Assembly (NCBI RefSeq): GCF_900094555.1
Contig: NZ_FMAC01000003.1
Location: 186,001 to 250,000 of the forward strand
Direction of reading: 5' to 3'
Origin: Martinezella hainanensis
GTDB taxonomy: Bacteria > Pseudomonadota > Alphaproteobacteria > Rhizobiales > Rhizobiaceae
DNA length: 64,000 nucleotides
A model generated the notes under the pieces. That model worked only from the letters and a program-made list of their open reading frames with translations, searched no databases and was not told the DNA's origin. Shown here piece after piece: positions 7,684-17,160 of this stretch. Position 1 is the first letter of the stretch, and the number at the start of each line of letters is the position of its first letter. The position numbers were made by a program, and so were the translations under genes.

Positions 7684-8615
7684 CAAATCGTTCCTCTGCG
7701 TGCAATTCCATTACGGATTGATTGTGAAGTGATTTTGACGGGATGGCAAAGAAATCCGTCCCCGCTTGTTCGCCCTCACGCCAAGCCGACGTTCATATAT
7801 GAGGTGGTGTAGTCTGCAGCAAGTTTTGGTTAACGAGATTTTTATAGTTGGACGGCTAGTTTTCGCAAAGCCGCGATAGGTAGCGCGTACGCGGCGCATC
7901 TTCCCTCAATCCCGAATTCGTAACAAGCTGCCTGCGAAAATGTCGCAGGGCTCCGGTTTGTGCGGGCTGCCGTGTCTTAAAGGGGGGGAGGGCGCTTTAA
8001 CCCCCGGCGGCCGCAAGCTAAATGCTGGCGAAACGAGTTGCGGCCAATCGGTCGCGGTCGATGATTGGCGATGGTCCTCGTTGTGTTTGCGGTTGTTCAA
8101 AAGACCTGGTGAAGTCGTATCTTTGAATGGTCCGCGCGCCGGGTAGTGCAGCAGAGCATTACTCGGATTTGGACTTTGCTTCCTTATGCCAGCGACTGGC
8201 TTTGCTTGTCCGAGGCGCGTCTCAATCCGGCGTTTCATGGCATCTCTCATCGGCAGAATAGGGAAGGACTATTCTCATTCGAGAGATGCCGCAGACGGAG
8301 AAGGGATTTGCAAGAATAAAGCCATGGAGGGTAGGGGCCGGCTGTTGGGCGGGAAGGCGTGATCCATCCTCTTGCTTCGTCAAGCCACGCGCCGTCCTTC
8401 AGCGCGCTGAAGAGGGAGATCTTGTGTCGAGGCGTGGCATTGCATGGGTTGAAATACATTCCGTGGCCACTGCCAAGTAATCTGTGAGCCAGATGAAAAA
8501 TCTGGAGATAGTTGCGTTGGGCGGCTTGGCTGCCGATGGTCGTAGCGATAGATACAGCAGCACGGTCGACTCGATCTAAGTTCGAATGGCTCATCAGTCA
8601 TTGGGAGGAATATTC
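7684..8615. other. Long stretch without a supportable gene
   Basis: About 930 bases between the ProQ/FinO gene and the next exported-protein gene. Several ORFs of 60-115 codons exist on both strands, but none shows a convincing ribosome site, domain pattern or secretion signal. There is a G-rich tract near 7980-7990. The region may be decayed coding sequence, but I could not identify a parent gene. Confidence 0.4.
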
Positions 8616-9152
8616 TTGAACATAGCAGCATCTCTTTCACTGGGCGCCATTGTTTCGCTCACGCTCGGTTCGAGTGCGCTGGCTTTCGACAAGTCTTCCT
8701 TCTTCGATGCGGCCCTTTGCAAGCCGCCCTATTCGACCGCCAGTGCGACAAAGATGTATGACGAGGCTGAGAAGCTTGCGAAGGCGGATACGTCGCTCAT
8801 GACGGCAGCCGTCTACAAAATGTCCGCGGACTTCGGTCGTCAAGGCTTCAAGACGAAAGAAATCGTCTTCGCTGGAACGAGCTTCGGTATCCTGGTCGAT
8901 GGCGCGCGAGCAGACGATTTGGCCAAGACCTATCACCTGACATCGGATGGGCTTGGCAATCTCCTCGGCACCGCAACGAAGTCATATGGGCGCGCTTTGC
9001 TCAAGGCTGAGCAACCCGCGGCCGAGATGGGAGTGGTGTCCGTAGTCGCCCGCGAATCTGCGGCCTTCCCAGGAAAGACCCTGCTGGCTTGTGAATTCGT
9101 CTCGCATGAAGACCTCAAAGCCATGAAGAGCATGCAATCGCTGCCGAAGTAA
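8616..9152 (+). CDS. Exported protein of unknown function
   Basis: The frame is open from an ATG at 8586, but a TTG at 8616 has GGAGG (8604-8608) 7 bases upstream and opens directly into a signal peptide (about residues 1-23, ending SSALA), so TTG is the better start (178 residues). The mature part is soluble with one N-terminal cysteine (AALCKPPYS) and another near the C-terminus (LLACEFVS). I recognise no family. The core GTCCGCGGAC at 8822-8831 inside this gene is the same 10-mer as in the parS-like sites near repABC. No operon partner is evident. Confidence 0.6.
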   Translation: MNIAASLSLGAIVSLTLGSSALAFDKSSFFDAALCKPPYSTASATKMYDEAEKLAKADTSLMTAAVYKMSADFGRQGFKTKEIVFAGTSFGILVDGARADDLAKTYHLTSDGLGNLLGTATKSYGRALLKAEQPAAEMGVVSVVARESAAFPGKTLLACEFVSHEDLKAMKSMQSLPK

Positions 9153-9498
9153 CGCGCGAGCGGGTGTCGCGCCGCCGCTTTCTCCTGAGCTTGGAAGGCA
9201 AGGAGTGTGTGGCTTTCCGTGGAAGACGAGCCTGAGAGCTATGATTTACTGCTCCGAAGCGGCTCCTGGTTCAATATCTCCGTATCCGATCTCTCGGCAT
9301 TGGCTAAATCCTATTGCAAGGGCGAGCGCGTGTGGCGGAAGCGAAGCCTTAAATAGCTTCAGCTAAGCGAAGTATTAACCATAATCTCAAGCTATTGCGA
9401 AACCTGCCGTTTGATTCTGACGGGCGGTTTCACATAATTCGTCGGACGGAGCCTCCCCGCGCATTTGCCGGCCCCTTGGCGTTTAGCAAGCCTACCTG
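9153..9498. other. Non-coding stretch
   Basis: About 345 bases between the exported-protein gene and the small membrane-protein gene. I see no convincing ORF, hairpin with a T-run, or repeat here. Confidence 0.4.
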
Positions 9499-9735
9499 TT
9501 AGGCGAAGCGAACTATCCACACGATGAGGAGCATGTCGATTAGCAACGCAATCACCAGAAGCAGGCTTATGAGCTTTCGTCGCTCCGCCGTCTCCCTGGG
9601 TTCAATTTTGAAAGCCGCTTTGTAAGCGTTTTCGGTGTCTCGTTCATTTACTGGTCGAATGGAGTTTCGAGGGCGTGTCATATTGACGAGACCGCATGTG
9701 ACGAAGATGAAAAATAATAGCAGGTAAGGGGCCAT
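9499..9735 (-). CDS. Small two-helix membrane protein
   Basis: A 78-residue protein (ATG at 9735; an in-frame TTG at 9771 would add 12 residues). Hydrophobic segments at about 2-18 (YLLLFFIFVTCGLV) and 55-75 (LISLLLVIALLIDMLLIVWIV) enclose a charged loop, giving a likely hairpin topology in the inner membrane. Neither start has a strong ribosome site, so the gene is plausible rather than proven. Family unknown. The divergent neighbour is an ABC exporter. Confidence 0.45.
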   Translation of the reverse strand: MAPYLLLFFIFVTCGLVNMTRPRNSIRPVNERDTENAYKAAFKIEPRETAERRKLISLLLVIALLIDMLLIVWIVRFA

Positions 9736-9970
9736 CTCAAATGCAGCCTTTTGCTGTCCAGCCACTTGCAATTTCTCATCTTAGATAAACAGATTTCGCT
9801 GTCCATTGCACTTGAAAGCCGCTTGTGCATGCCAGGAAGCCTTCCGCACGATCGCCATCGCAAGAATCCTGGCATCCACCGAGATGTTCTAATTGAGATT
9901 GCAGCCGGAAGGTGGTCTTGTTCCGGCTGCCGAGTCCTCGCCCTCCCATCCATTTAGAGTTCGAGCACCC

Positions 9971-11824
9971 ATGTCAATTTCAGATGCGATCTACCGCCCC
10001 TTCGAAAGCCTGATCCAGCCGCTGGACATTCCCTACCGGCCGCTGCCGTCGAAGGGGCCAGTGGCCGTTCTTCTTCACTTCGTTATGATGTTTCGCGGCG
10101 TCCTGATCACACTCGCCCTCTGCACCATGGCGATCGAGGCCATGAGCCTGACGATGGTCTGGGGCCTGTCCGTTATCGTCGATGGCGTCACGCAGCAGGG
10201 TGCTGCCGCTTTCCTGCATAACGACCGGATGCTGCTGATCTTCCTCGGCCTGATGCTTTTCCCCGTCATCCCGATTGGTTCTTTTCTCGTCAATACGCTC
10301 AACTCGCACACGCTCGGCATCGGCATGCCGGCCGCCATTCAATGGCAGGGCCACAGAGCGGTGGAGCGGCAGGACCTCGCCTTCTTCCACGATCTCTATG
10401 CCGGCCAGGTCGCTTCGCGACTGCAGCAGGTGGCGTCAGCCGTGCAGCAGCAGGTCATTTCGGCCTTCCAGTCCATCCCGCGCTTCATCATGCAGATGGT
10501 CGGCTCCGTTGTCCTTCTGAGTGCGCTCTCCTGGCAGCTTGCCCTGCCGACCGTCGTTTGGATCACGCTCAACGTGCTGCTCGCAGTCAGGTTGGCGCCC
10601 GTCTTCACCGAGCGCTCACGCCGCTCCGCCAAGCGTCGCAGCCTGATTTCCGGCGCGATCACCGATCTCTACGCCAATATGCAGATGGTCAAGCAATTCG
10701 CCGCGGAAGACAGCGAGGCCGGTGCCATCAGAGGCATAATCGGCAAGGCTATCAAGGCGCAGCAGAGCGAGCAGCGCATCTACCGTACCGCTGAGGTCAT
10801 CGTCGTCGTCCTCAACATGATCCATTGGCTGGCAATCCTGTCGATCGGCTTTACCGGCCTTGTGGATGGCTTTGTCACGATCGGCGAATTCACGGCGGCC
10901 GTTTATGTTCTCAACCGCTTCTCCGGTCACACATTTACATTCCTGCAGATGGGCCAGCAGATCTTCCAGGCGATCGGCACGATCAAGGACGCCATGCCGG
11001 TCATGACGACGCCGCCCACCATCACCGACCGGTCGGGTGCGCAGGACCTTGCCGTGCCCAGCGGCGAAATCCATTTCGACAATATCAGCTTTGCGTATAA
11101 GACCGGCAAACCCGTTATCGACAATCTCTCGCTGACGATCCGCCCCGGTGAGAAGGTCGGCCTGGTCGGCCTCTCCGGCGCCGGCAAGACGACGCTCGCC
11201 AACCTGCTCCTGCGCTTCTACGACATCAAGGACGGCGCGATCCTGATCGATGGCCAGGATATCCGCGCAGTCACGCAATCCAGCCTGCGCCGCGCCATCG
11301 GCGTCATCGCCCAGGATGTCGCGTTGCTGCACCGCTCTGTCGGCGACAATATCCGCTACGGCCGGCCGGACGCGAGCAGTGCCGAAATCGAGGCCGTCGC
11401 CAAGATGGCGAGTGCGGATACCTTCATTGCAGATCTTGCCGACAGCGAAGATCGCAAGGGTTATGACGCCTTCGTCGGTGACCGCGGCGTTAAGCTGTCC
11501 GGCGGCCAGCGCCAGCGCGTCGCCATCGCCCGTGTATTGTTGAAGAATGCGCCAATCCTGGTGCTTGATGAGGCGACCTCCGCCCTCGACAGTGAGTCTG
11601 AGGCTGCGATCCAAGACAGGCTTAATCTCGTCATGGAGGGAAAGACGGTAATCGCCATCGCACATCGCCTCTCCACGATTGCCAGGATGGACCGGATAGT
11701 TGTGCTCGATCAAGGACGTATCGTGGAGGAAGGCGGACCGGACGAACTGATTGGACAGGACGGTCTGTTTGCTCGTCTGTGGCAACACCAAACCGGTGGC
11801 TTTATTCCCGACGAGATTAGCTGA
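9971..11824 (+). CDS. ABC exporter, fused permease-ATPase (MsbA/LapB-like half transporter)
   Basis: A 617-residue type IV ABC half-transporter that should work as a homodimer. The N-terminal half (about 20-330) has roughly six membrane helices. The ATPase half has Walker A GLSGAGKTTL near 398-407, signature LSGGQRQRVA near 509, Walker B LVLDEATSALD near 530 and the switch histidine AIAHRLSTI near 563. The frame is open from 9893, but ATG 9971 gives the normal family length. Substrate cannot be read from sequence; relatives export lipids, peptides or polysaccharides. No adaptor or outer-membrane gene is adjacent. Confidence 0.88.
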   Translation: MSISDAIYRPFESLIQPLDIPYRPLPSKGPVAVLLHFVMMFRGVLITLALCTMAIEAMSLTMVWGLSVIVDGVTQQGAAAFLHNDRMLLIFLGLMLFPVIPIGSFLVNTLNSHTLGIGMPAAIQWQGHRAVERQDLAFFHDLYAGQVASRLQQVASAVQQQVISAFQSIPRFIMQMVGSVVLLSALSWQLALPTVVWITLNVLLAVRLAPVFTERSRRSAKRRSLISGAITDLYANMQMVKQFAAEDSEAGAIRGIIGKAIKAQQSEQRIYRTAEVIVVVLNMIHWLAILSIGFTGLVDGFVTIGEFTAAVYVLNRFSGHTFTFLQMGQQIFQAIGTIKDAMPVMTTPPTITDRSGAQDLAVPSGEIHFDNISFAYKTGKPVIDNLSLTIRPGEKVGLVGLSGAGKTTLANLLLRFYDIKDGAILIDGQDIRAVTQSSLRRAIGVIAQDVALLHRSVGDNIRYGRPDASSAEIEAVAKMASADTFIADLADSEDRKGYDAFVGDRGVKLSGGQRQRVAIARVLLKNAPILVLDEATSALDSESEAAIQDRLNLVMEGKTVIAIAHRLSTIARMDRIVVLDQGRIVEEGGPDELIGQDGLFARLWQHQTGGFIPDEIS

Positions 11825-12245
11825 CCTAGCCTTTGTCGCAAAATTTCTAATTTATCGCTAGGTGGCCCCGTGAAAGACCACGAGGAGCGAGCCGCACCAA
11901 GCCGCGATCCCCGGCCTCACCTGTGCACCCTCAATGGGCCTAGCTATGCACACTTTTATGCTCGTTCGCTGAAATGCTGCCATCGATTTTGCCCCAGGTA
12001 CCGGATGGAGGGGCAAAAGGGCTGATTTGGAGGCAACGTAACCTCTTTGTGCAGTTCGGTCCTGTCGAGGTTCAGTCCCATTTGGCAGAAAGATGTAAGA
12101 CCCGAACTTTAGGAAGAGCGTTTTCGACCACTTGCTTCACGCTGCAAGCGATCAGCACCGGCAAATAATTTCTCATCCTTCTTGTCGGGATCACCTTTTG
12201 TTGGCCGTCCTTGGGGCATCAACCGCTTCAACCTGGAGGAACATC
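11825..12245. other. Non-coding stretch with a small dyad
   Basis: About 420 bases between the ABC exporter and the DoxX gene. CCTAGC shortly after the exporter stop and GCTAGG about 30 bases later could pair, but the loop is long and there is no T-run. No ORF here is convincing. Confidence 0.35.
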
Positions 12246-12671
12246 GTGGAAAACGCTCAATCACTTTGGCAGACTGCCGCCATTCTCATCGCTCGCCTGA
12301 TCTTCTCCGCCGTCTTCGTGATGGCGGTCTCGTTCAAGTTCATGGATATGGGCGCGACCGCCGGCTATATCGCCGCCGCGGGCTTCCCGTTCCCATTATT
12401 CCTGGCTTGGTGTGCCGCCATCCTTGAAGTGCTGCTTGTCGTTGCTTTCCTGACCGGCGCCTTGTTCGTCCCGGCGGCGCTTGCTGCGGCCGTTTACGTC
12501 ATCTTTCTCGCATTCTCATTCCATGGTCCGGCACGATGGACCGGCAATCAAGCTGAATTCGGCTTTTTCGTTGATCACTTCACGTTCGTAGCGGGACTGC
12601 TCTTCGCCGCTGTACATGGGCCGGGCAGTGTGCTTGCCGCAAAGTGGGCGCCTTGGTCGGACAGGACATGA
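12246..12671 (+). CDS. DoxX-family membrane protein
   Basis: A 141-residue protein with four hydrophobic segments (about 10-30, 45-65, 68-90 and 108-128) and the DoxX layout: an N-terminal ARLIFSAVFVMAVSFKF motif, AGFPFPLFLAWCAAILEVLLVVAFLTG in the second and third helices, and a C-terminal helix. DoxX proteins are small inner-membrane proteins found in redox and thiol-stress contexts, mostly without a defined reaction. A GTG at 12246 with GGAGGA at 12235-12240 is a better start than the upstream TTG that opens the frame. It stands alone. Confidence 0.8.
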   Translation: MENAQSLWQTAAILIARLIFSAVFVMAVSFKFMDMGATAGYIAAAGFPFPLFLAWCAAILEVLLVVAFLTGALFVPAALAAAVYVIFLAFSFHGPARWTGNQAEFGFFVDHFTFVAGLLFAAVHGPGSVLAAKWAPWSDRT

Positions 12672-12996
12672 TACAGCCTTGTCATGATCTGGGACTTGCC
12701 GCACCATTCTCCCTTTAACAGCAGATGGCGAATGTGCCGGCTCGTCGGCGGGCTTGTCGAAGAGCTGCGCGCGTGGAAGGCCGAGGTGCAGAGTTATTGA
12801 TGCCTCACTTGGACCCACGGCGCTTGCCGTTTGCCCTCCAAATTCAAGTCACGCCAACCAACCTGCCTCACTTACGCAACATCGGATGCGAAGCAGATCG
12901 GGTGGTGTGCGATTCCGCTCGTCCTGAAGCACCTGCGTCATAACAGACGAGATCCATACAGTGTCGGGCATCCATTTGAATGATGCGGTCAGGCCT
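12672..12996. other. Non-coding stretch
   Basis: About 325 bases between the DoxX gene and the end of the minus-strand unknown gene. No convincing ORF or regulatory signal seen. Confidence 0.35.
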
Positions 12997-13527
12997 TCAG
13001 GAGCCTTGCGATTGTTCACCCGCAACGGGAGCATGGCTCGTGATGACATAGCGGCCGTTCTTGTCCAGCTCATCGGGATCCACCAGGACGACCGAGGACT
13101 CCCCGGTGCTGGAAATCAAAATGAACGAATAGGGATTCGCTGTCTCGTCATTGGCCATCAGGAGTGATCTCCGCAGTAGCCGTGCTAGTTGGCTGGCCGC
13201 TTCAAGAATGGGCGGCGGGTGCAGGTCGCCGGAGTGGTAGATGCTGACGATCTGCGAATAGTCAGCGAAAGATTCCGACGCCACGAGGCATGTTATCGGC
13301 ATATCCGCAATTTGCATTATGTCGTGGATTACGTCCACGCTGTCAGTATCGATATTGAGTACGGTGGCAATGGAACGCCGCAGAAGATCATCGTCAGCTT
13401 GTTTTTCGAGGGAGGCATCAAACCAGATCATTGCCCGCGGTTCCGGTTTTGAGGATTGTCTCGCGAAGTAACCTCGATAGCTGACGCTCTTCGGTAGATG
13501 AGTGCCGCTTTGATGTTCGAACGCCAA
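12997..13527 (-). CDS. Protein of unknown function, partner of the carbamoyltransferase-like gene
   Basis: Up to 176 residues from a TTG at 13527; an ATG at 13431 (MIWFDASLE) would give 144 residues and looks like a natural start, though neither has a strong ribosome site. The protein is soluble, with no signal peptide or membrane segment, and has several acidic stretches. I do not recognise a family. It is 22 bases or more downstream of the ornithine-carbamoyltransferase-like gene on the same strand and probably shares its transcript, so the two may act together. Confidence 0.5.
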   Translation of the reverse strand: MAFEHQSGTHLPKSVSYRGYFARQSSKPEPRAMIWFDASLEKQADDDLLRRSIATVLNIDTDSVDVIHDIMQIADMPITCLVASESFADYSQIVSIYHSGDLHPPPILEAASQLARLLRRSLLMANDETANPYSFILISSTGESSVVLVDPDELDKNGRYVITSHAPVAGEQSQGS

Positions 13528-13549
13528 TCAGATTGGTGGTCGCCGACAA

Positions 13550-14422
13550 CTAAGAGCTCACCCACTCCATCAACGCATTCTGTGCGTGAAGCAAAAATGC
13601 CTTGGCCACCCGACTTTGGCAGGTTGGATGCAGCATGGCATCCGCCGTCAGTTCTCGACCCCTTGTAACCGGTGGGCATGGTAAAAAGATAGTGCTTTGC
13701 TTTCCTTTGTTGAGAAGCGAAGCCGACACCCGATACTCAGCCAATTCGCCTTCCTCTGCGTCTGCTGGCCATGAATCGGTAATGATGACGTCCGCATCGA
13801 GCAGATGGCGAATGTCCGTGCTGCTTTCAAAATTCGGGTTCAGAAGGTCCGGGTCGGTGACGTGCCAGCGCTCCGGATAGGTCTGAACGACGCGTATCGG
13901 CAGCGATCGCGATGCCTCGACCCATGATCTGAGTATATTGGCGTCTGGCGCAATTCCGACAACCTTGAGGCCATCAAGGGTTCCCCTTGCGCTCTTGATA
14001 TAGGCAAGATCACCAAGCGTTTCGCAAGGGTGATTAGTTCTTGTTCGGGCATTGATGACGGGTGTTTCCGCGGCAGAAGCAAGTTCACGCAGCGTATCAA
14101 GCTCTTTCGTCCTGACGACAAGAAGATCAAACCAATTATCGAGGTAGCCCGCCAGATCTGCGATGGGTTCGCGAGTGCTGAAGCTAATGGGAGGTTGAGC
14201 AGATATGCCGCCCATCGCCTTCGCGCCGAGATCGAAAGCGGTCGTGTTTCGCCATCCCGTGTCGTCGACGATGATGCCGATGCGCTTGCCGAGCAGGGCT
14301 TGCGGCATGGTACGCTCGCGCCAATACTCTGCAAACTGGCCCGCTCGATCAATAAGCCCAAGGATAACGCTTGGTGGCAAAGCGTGAAACTCGAGAAAAT
14401 CTCTGGTCGACGTAAAATTCAT
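13550..14422 (-). CDS. Ornithine/aspartate carbamoyltransferase-like protein with altered active-site motifs
   Basis: A 290-residue protein with the layout of the transcarbamoylase family: a first domain starting FTSTRDFLEFHALP, a NARTRTNHPCETLGDLA segment matching the HPxQ-x-LAD region, LDGLKVVGIAPDANILRSWVEA in the second domain and a C-terminal helix. The carbamoyl-phosphate motif STRTRxSF is replaced by GWRNTTAF (56-63), HPCQ by HPCE, and HCLP by a PCPP context. These changes make ordinary ornithine transcarbamoylase activity unlikely. It is the first gene of a two-gene minus-strand unit with an unknown protein; no arg genes are nearby. A different acceptor, a different donor or loss of activity are all possible. 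Confidence 0.7.
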   Translation of the reverse strand: MNFTSTRDFLEFHALPPSVILGLIDRAGQFAEYWRERTMPQALLGKRIGIIVDDTGWRNTTAFDLGAKAMGGISAQPPISFSTREPIADLAGYLDNWFDLLVVRTKELDTLRELASAAETPVINARTRTNHPCETLGDLAYIKSARGTLDGLKVVGIAPDANILRSWVEASRSLPIRVVQTYPERWHVTDPDLLNPNFESSTDIRHLLDADVIITDSWPADAEEGELAEYRVSASLLNKGKQSTIFLPCPPVTRGRELTADAMLHPTCQSRVAKAFLLHAQNALMEWVSS

Positions 14423-14909
14423 GACGCTTCCAAGGTTGAGTTCGACAGACCCATTGCAACGATGGCGAGGCCTTCACCCTAGGCAGTTTTCGATCCGGGG
14501 CAATGGAAACGCGAGCCACAACCTAGCTGCGATGAGGGTAATTCCGACAATTCGACTTCGGGAGGACCCGCCAGAGCGAAGCCGAGCCGCTCTGCGCAGT
14601 CTAGCCCACGTGCGCCACCAACACCTAGTAGGGTAGGGTGGCCATCGGCAATGTACTTCTTGTCTACGAGAGTTCTTTCCGCACGGTGTCAGTCGTCACC
14701 GTCGCGACCTTAATGCCGGTCCCGGCCTTGGCTGGTTGATTTCGGAGGTGGATCAACGAAGGCTCCGAGCCAATGCGGTGGGCTGCTCTCGGCGAAGACT
14801 TATCAGAGATATTGCATTGGCAAGATCTTTAGCAGGCCGGTTGGCAAAATCTTTAGATCGCCCGGAGTATCGAGGCCGCGATGCTTTCTGGTTGCTTTGG
14901 TAGTTTTCG
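14423..14909. other. Non-coding stretch
   Basis: About 490 bases upstream of both the carbamoyltransferase-like gene and the diguanylate cyclase gene. It should hold both promoters. I see no convincing ORF and no clear dyad. Confidence 0.4.
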
Positions 14910-16076
14910 ATGATGAATGAATTAGATATGCCGACGGTGCTCTTTCTTCAAAAGACGTCTTATATCGCTGGTGCGGTGACTTTGGGTTATTTGAAATACA
15001 GCGCGAATGAGAGCCGCGGCGTTGGTCTGCTTGCCTCAAGTTTCGTAATTCTTGCGGCGGCTTCAACATTGGCCGGATATGCCGAAACCTACCCGGCATT
15101 CTATGCGCCTCTCAGCCTTATCAATCTCGTTTGCGCCGTGCTTGGATATTCGTTGCTCGGCTCATCTTTCGTGGTGATCAGCGATCCCGACAGAAAGGTG
15201 ATGTCGGCTCTTGTATTGCTGCCCGGACTGCTGATCTTACTCGTCGGAGCTTTCACCGCATTTCATTTGAACAATACATATCGGGCAGCGACATTCAATT
15301 TCCTTGCCTGTGTGATGCTTGCCGGCGCGGCGATCGTCATCTTCAGGGACTCCTTTCGCGAACCGTTGCCGATCAGAAAATTCGTTGCCGCAATATTATC
15401 GGCCTGCGGCCTGCTATCGCTGATAATGGCCTTCGAGTTTTCGTTCCATTCTTTCCTCCTTTTCGATGTGGCGAGCGGTTTCCTGCTGATGATCCTTTCC
15501 AAGTTTGTGCTGGCGCTGTCGATCGTTATTTTCATAAGCGAGCGCCAACAGGTAAAACTCAGACAAACAGCCGAACGAGATGGCCTGACTGGCCTCTATA
15601 ATCGTCGCTTCTTCAACGAGAACGTCTCCGGACGACTTCGGGATGGAGATGCTCTTCTTTATCTCGATATCGACCACTTCAAGCATCTTAACGACCGTTG
15701 GGGCCATGCGGCGGGAGATGAAGTTCTCGTTGCCGTCTCGCGAACGATAGAGGCGGTTCTGCCGGCTTCCGCCATTTTCGCGCGGCAGGGAGGAGAAGAG
15801 TTCATAGTCTTTCTTCCCTTGAAAGCAGGAAACCCCCTTGTTCAGGCCGAACGCATTCGGGAAGCAGTTCAGCGAACACGATTTCCGGATCTCGGTGCCG
15901 ATGTGGTGGTGACGACGAGCATTGGCATTTCGAAGGTAAGCCGGAAATCCAGGTCGCTTTCAGAGCTTTGTCGCGAAGCGGATCGGGCTCTCTATCTGGC
16001 AAAGGCAGCCGGACGAAACCGGGTCTGTGACGAGAGCAGCAACTTCGTTGCCGAAGGTTACGTTCGCTCGGCGTAA
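14910..16076 (+). CDS. Membrane-bound diguanylate cyclase (GGDEF protein)
   Basis: A 388-residue protein. The first 210 residues contain about six to eight hydrophobic helices and no recognised sensor family. The GGDEF domain follows, with TERDGLTGLYNRRFF at its start, the metal and substrate motif DIDHFKHLND, and the active-site loop GGEEF at 294-298. It should make cyclic di-GMP at the inner face of the membrane. The RxxD inhibitory site expected five residues before GGEEF is absent (LPAS in its place), so product inhibition through that site is unlikely. The start is the first of two tandem ATG codons; the ribosome site is weak. Confidence 0.88.
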   Translation: MMNELDMPTVLFLQKTSYIAGAVTLGYLKYSANESRGVGLLASSFVILAAASTLAGYAETYPAFYAPLSLINLVCAVLGYSLLGSSFVVISDPDRKVMSALVLLPGLLILLVGAFTAFHLNNTYRAATFNFLACVMLAGAAIVIFRDSFREPLPIRKFVAAILSACGLLSLIMAFEFSFHSFLLFDVASGFLLMILSKFVLALSIVIFISERQQVKLRQTAERDGLTGLYNRRFFNENVSGRLRDGDALLYLDIDHFKHLNDRWGHAAGDEVLVAVSRTIEAVLPASAIFARQGGEEFIVFLPLKAGNPLVQAERIREAVQRTRFPDLGADVVVTTSIGISKVSRKSRSLSELCREADRALYLAKAAGRNRVCDESSNFVAEGYVRSA

Positions 16077-16335
16077 TCCCTCGATCAATTCGTTGGAGCA
16101 TTGCAGCCTGACGGCGTCTTCGAAAGAAGACCTGGAACCGGGGAGGGGCGTTCAAGGGCGGCCGACCTGTCATGTTGCTCGCAGACCGCTACAGAACATG
16201 GCGCCCGCATCGAGGTTGCTGGATGGGAACGAGGCAAATCTCGATTTTGGCAAAGGCCTGGAATGCCGGGAAGCGGCGTTGATTTAGCTGGCATGGCCCT
16301 TTATTTCTCACGTTGAAAGAAGAGGTCAGTTAGCC

Positions 16336-17037
16336 ATGGATAGTGAAGCAAGCCTCCGGAACGAGCGCAAACGCGGGTCCGGCGTGAAGGTGGTCTATGA
16401 CATCTTGCGGGACGAGATTCTGGATCTGGAGCTGCCGCCGGGCAGCCCTATCGACGAGGTGCAGCTTTCCGAGCGTTTCGGCATGTCGCGCACGCCGATC
16501 CGTGAAGCGCTCGTGCGGCTGGCAGGCGAGGGGCTGATTGATACGCTGCCCAACCGCTCGACCATGGTCTCGCAGATCGACTTTCTCAACATGCACAGCT
16601 ATTTCGATGCGCTGGTCCTGATGTATCGGGTGACAACGCAGCTTGCCGCTAGATATCACCGTCCGGAAGATCTCGAAGGTGTGCGCGCTCTTCAGGCTGA
16701 TTTCGCCGACGCTGTCGAAGCGCAGGATGCGCTTGCCATGATCTCCACCAACGCGGCTCTGCACCTTGCAATCGCCGAAGCTGGCCGCAATCCATATTTT
16801 ACCGGCCTTTTCTCTCGGCTGTTGAACGAAGGCAGGCGTCTCCTGCGTCTCTACTATCAATCCTACAACGATCGTCTGCCGCGCCGCTTCGTCGAGGAGC
16901 ATGATGAAATCATTGCCGCCATCGAGACGCGGGACACGGAACTTGCCGAGCGCCTCGCGCGCGAACATGCCGAGCAGATCGTCGCCCAGATCCAGAAATT
17001 GCTGATGCGTGGGGATCGCCTCGACGTCAGCCTGTAG
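16336..17037 (+). CDS. GntR-family (FCD/FadR-type) transcriptional regulator
   Basis: A 233-residue regulator with an N-terminal winged helix (about 16-80: VYDILRDEILDLELPPGSPIDE, LSERFGMSRTPIREALVRLAGEGLI) and a C-terminal all-helical FCD ligand-binding domain (about 90-220) with metal-ligand-type histidines. It lies 123 bases upstream of the DapA-family lyase on the same strand, with two short dyads in the gap. Family members usually repress nearby catabolic genes and are released by an acidic metabolite. The likely targets are the lyase and the divergent reductase/dehydrogenase genes, by position only. Confidence 0.88.
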   Translation: MDSEASLRNERKRGSGVKVVYDILRDEILDLELPPGSPIDEVQLSERFGMSRTPIREALVRLAGEGLIDTLPNRSTMVSQIDFLNMHSYFDALVLMYRVTTQLAARYHRPEDLEGVRALQADFADAVEAQDALAMISTNAALHLAIAEAGRNPYFTGLFSRLLNEGRRLLRLYYQSYNDRLPRRFVEEHDEIIAAIETRDTELAERLAREHAEQIVAQIQKLLMRGDRLDVSL

Positions 17038-17049
17038 CTTGCATAATTC

Positions 17050-17078
17050 TTGTCGACAAAATATATACAAGAGTATAT
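17050..17078. promoter_or_regulatory. Candidate GntR operator region before the DapA-family gene
   Basis: TTGTCGACAA (17050-17059) is a perfect 10-bp palindrome, followed by ATATAC (17063-17068) and GTATAT (17073-17078), a perfect 6-bp-arm dyad with a 4-base spacer. FCD-type GntR proteins commonly bind short dyads with T-G-T and A-C-A ends, so these are reasonable operators for the adjacent regulator. Confidence 0.5.
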
Positions 17079-17160
17079 CAATGCTGCAAAGACGGTGAGG
17101 CGCGGCGGCGGATGTTGCTGGGCTGATTGCCGATCCACCCCGGCCCAAGAGGATAGACAG

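Noticed and set aside
7906..8594. Two minus-strand ORFs of about 115 codons (7906-8250 and 8247-8594)
   Set aside because: Neither has a ribosome site, and neither translation shows a domain, signal peptide or convincing amino-acid pattern.
9893..9970. N-terminal extension of the ABC exporter
   Set aside because: The added residues have no family match, and ATG 9971 gives the standard N-terminus.
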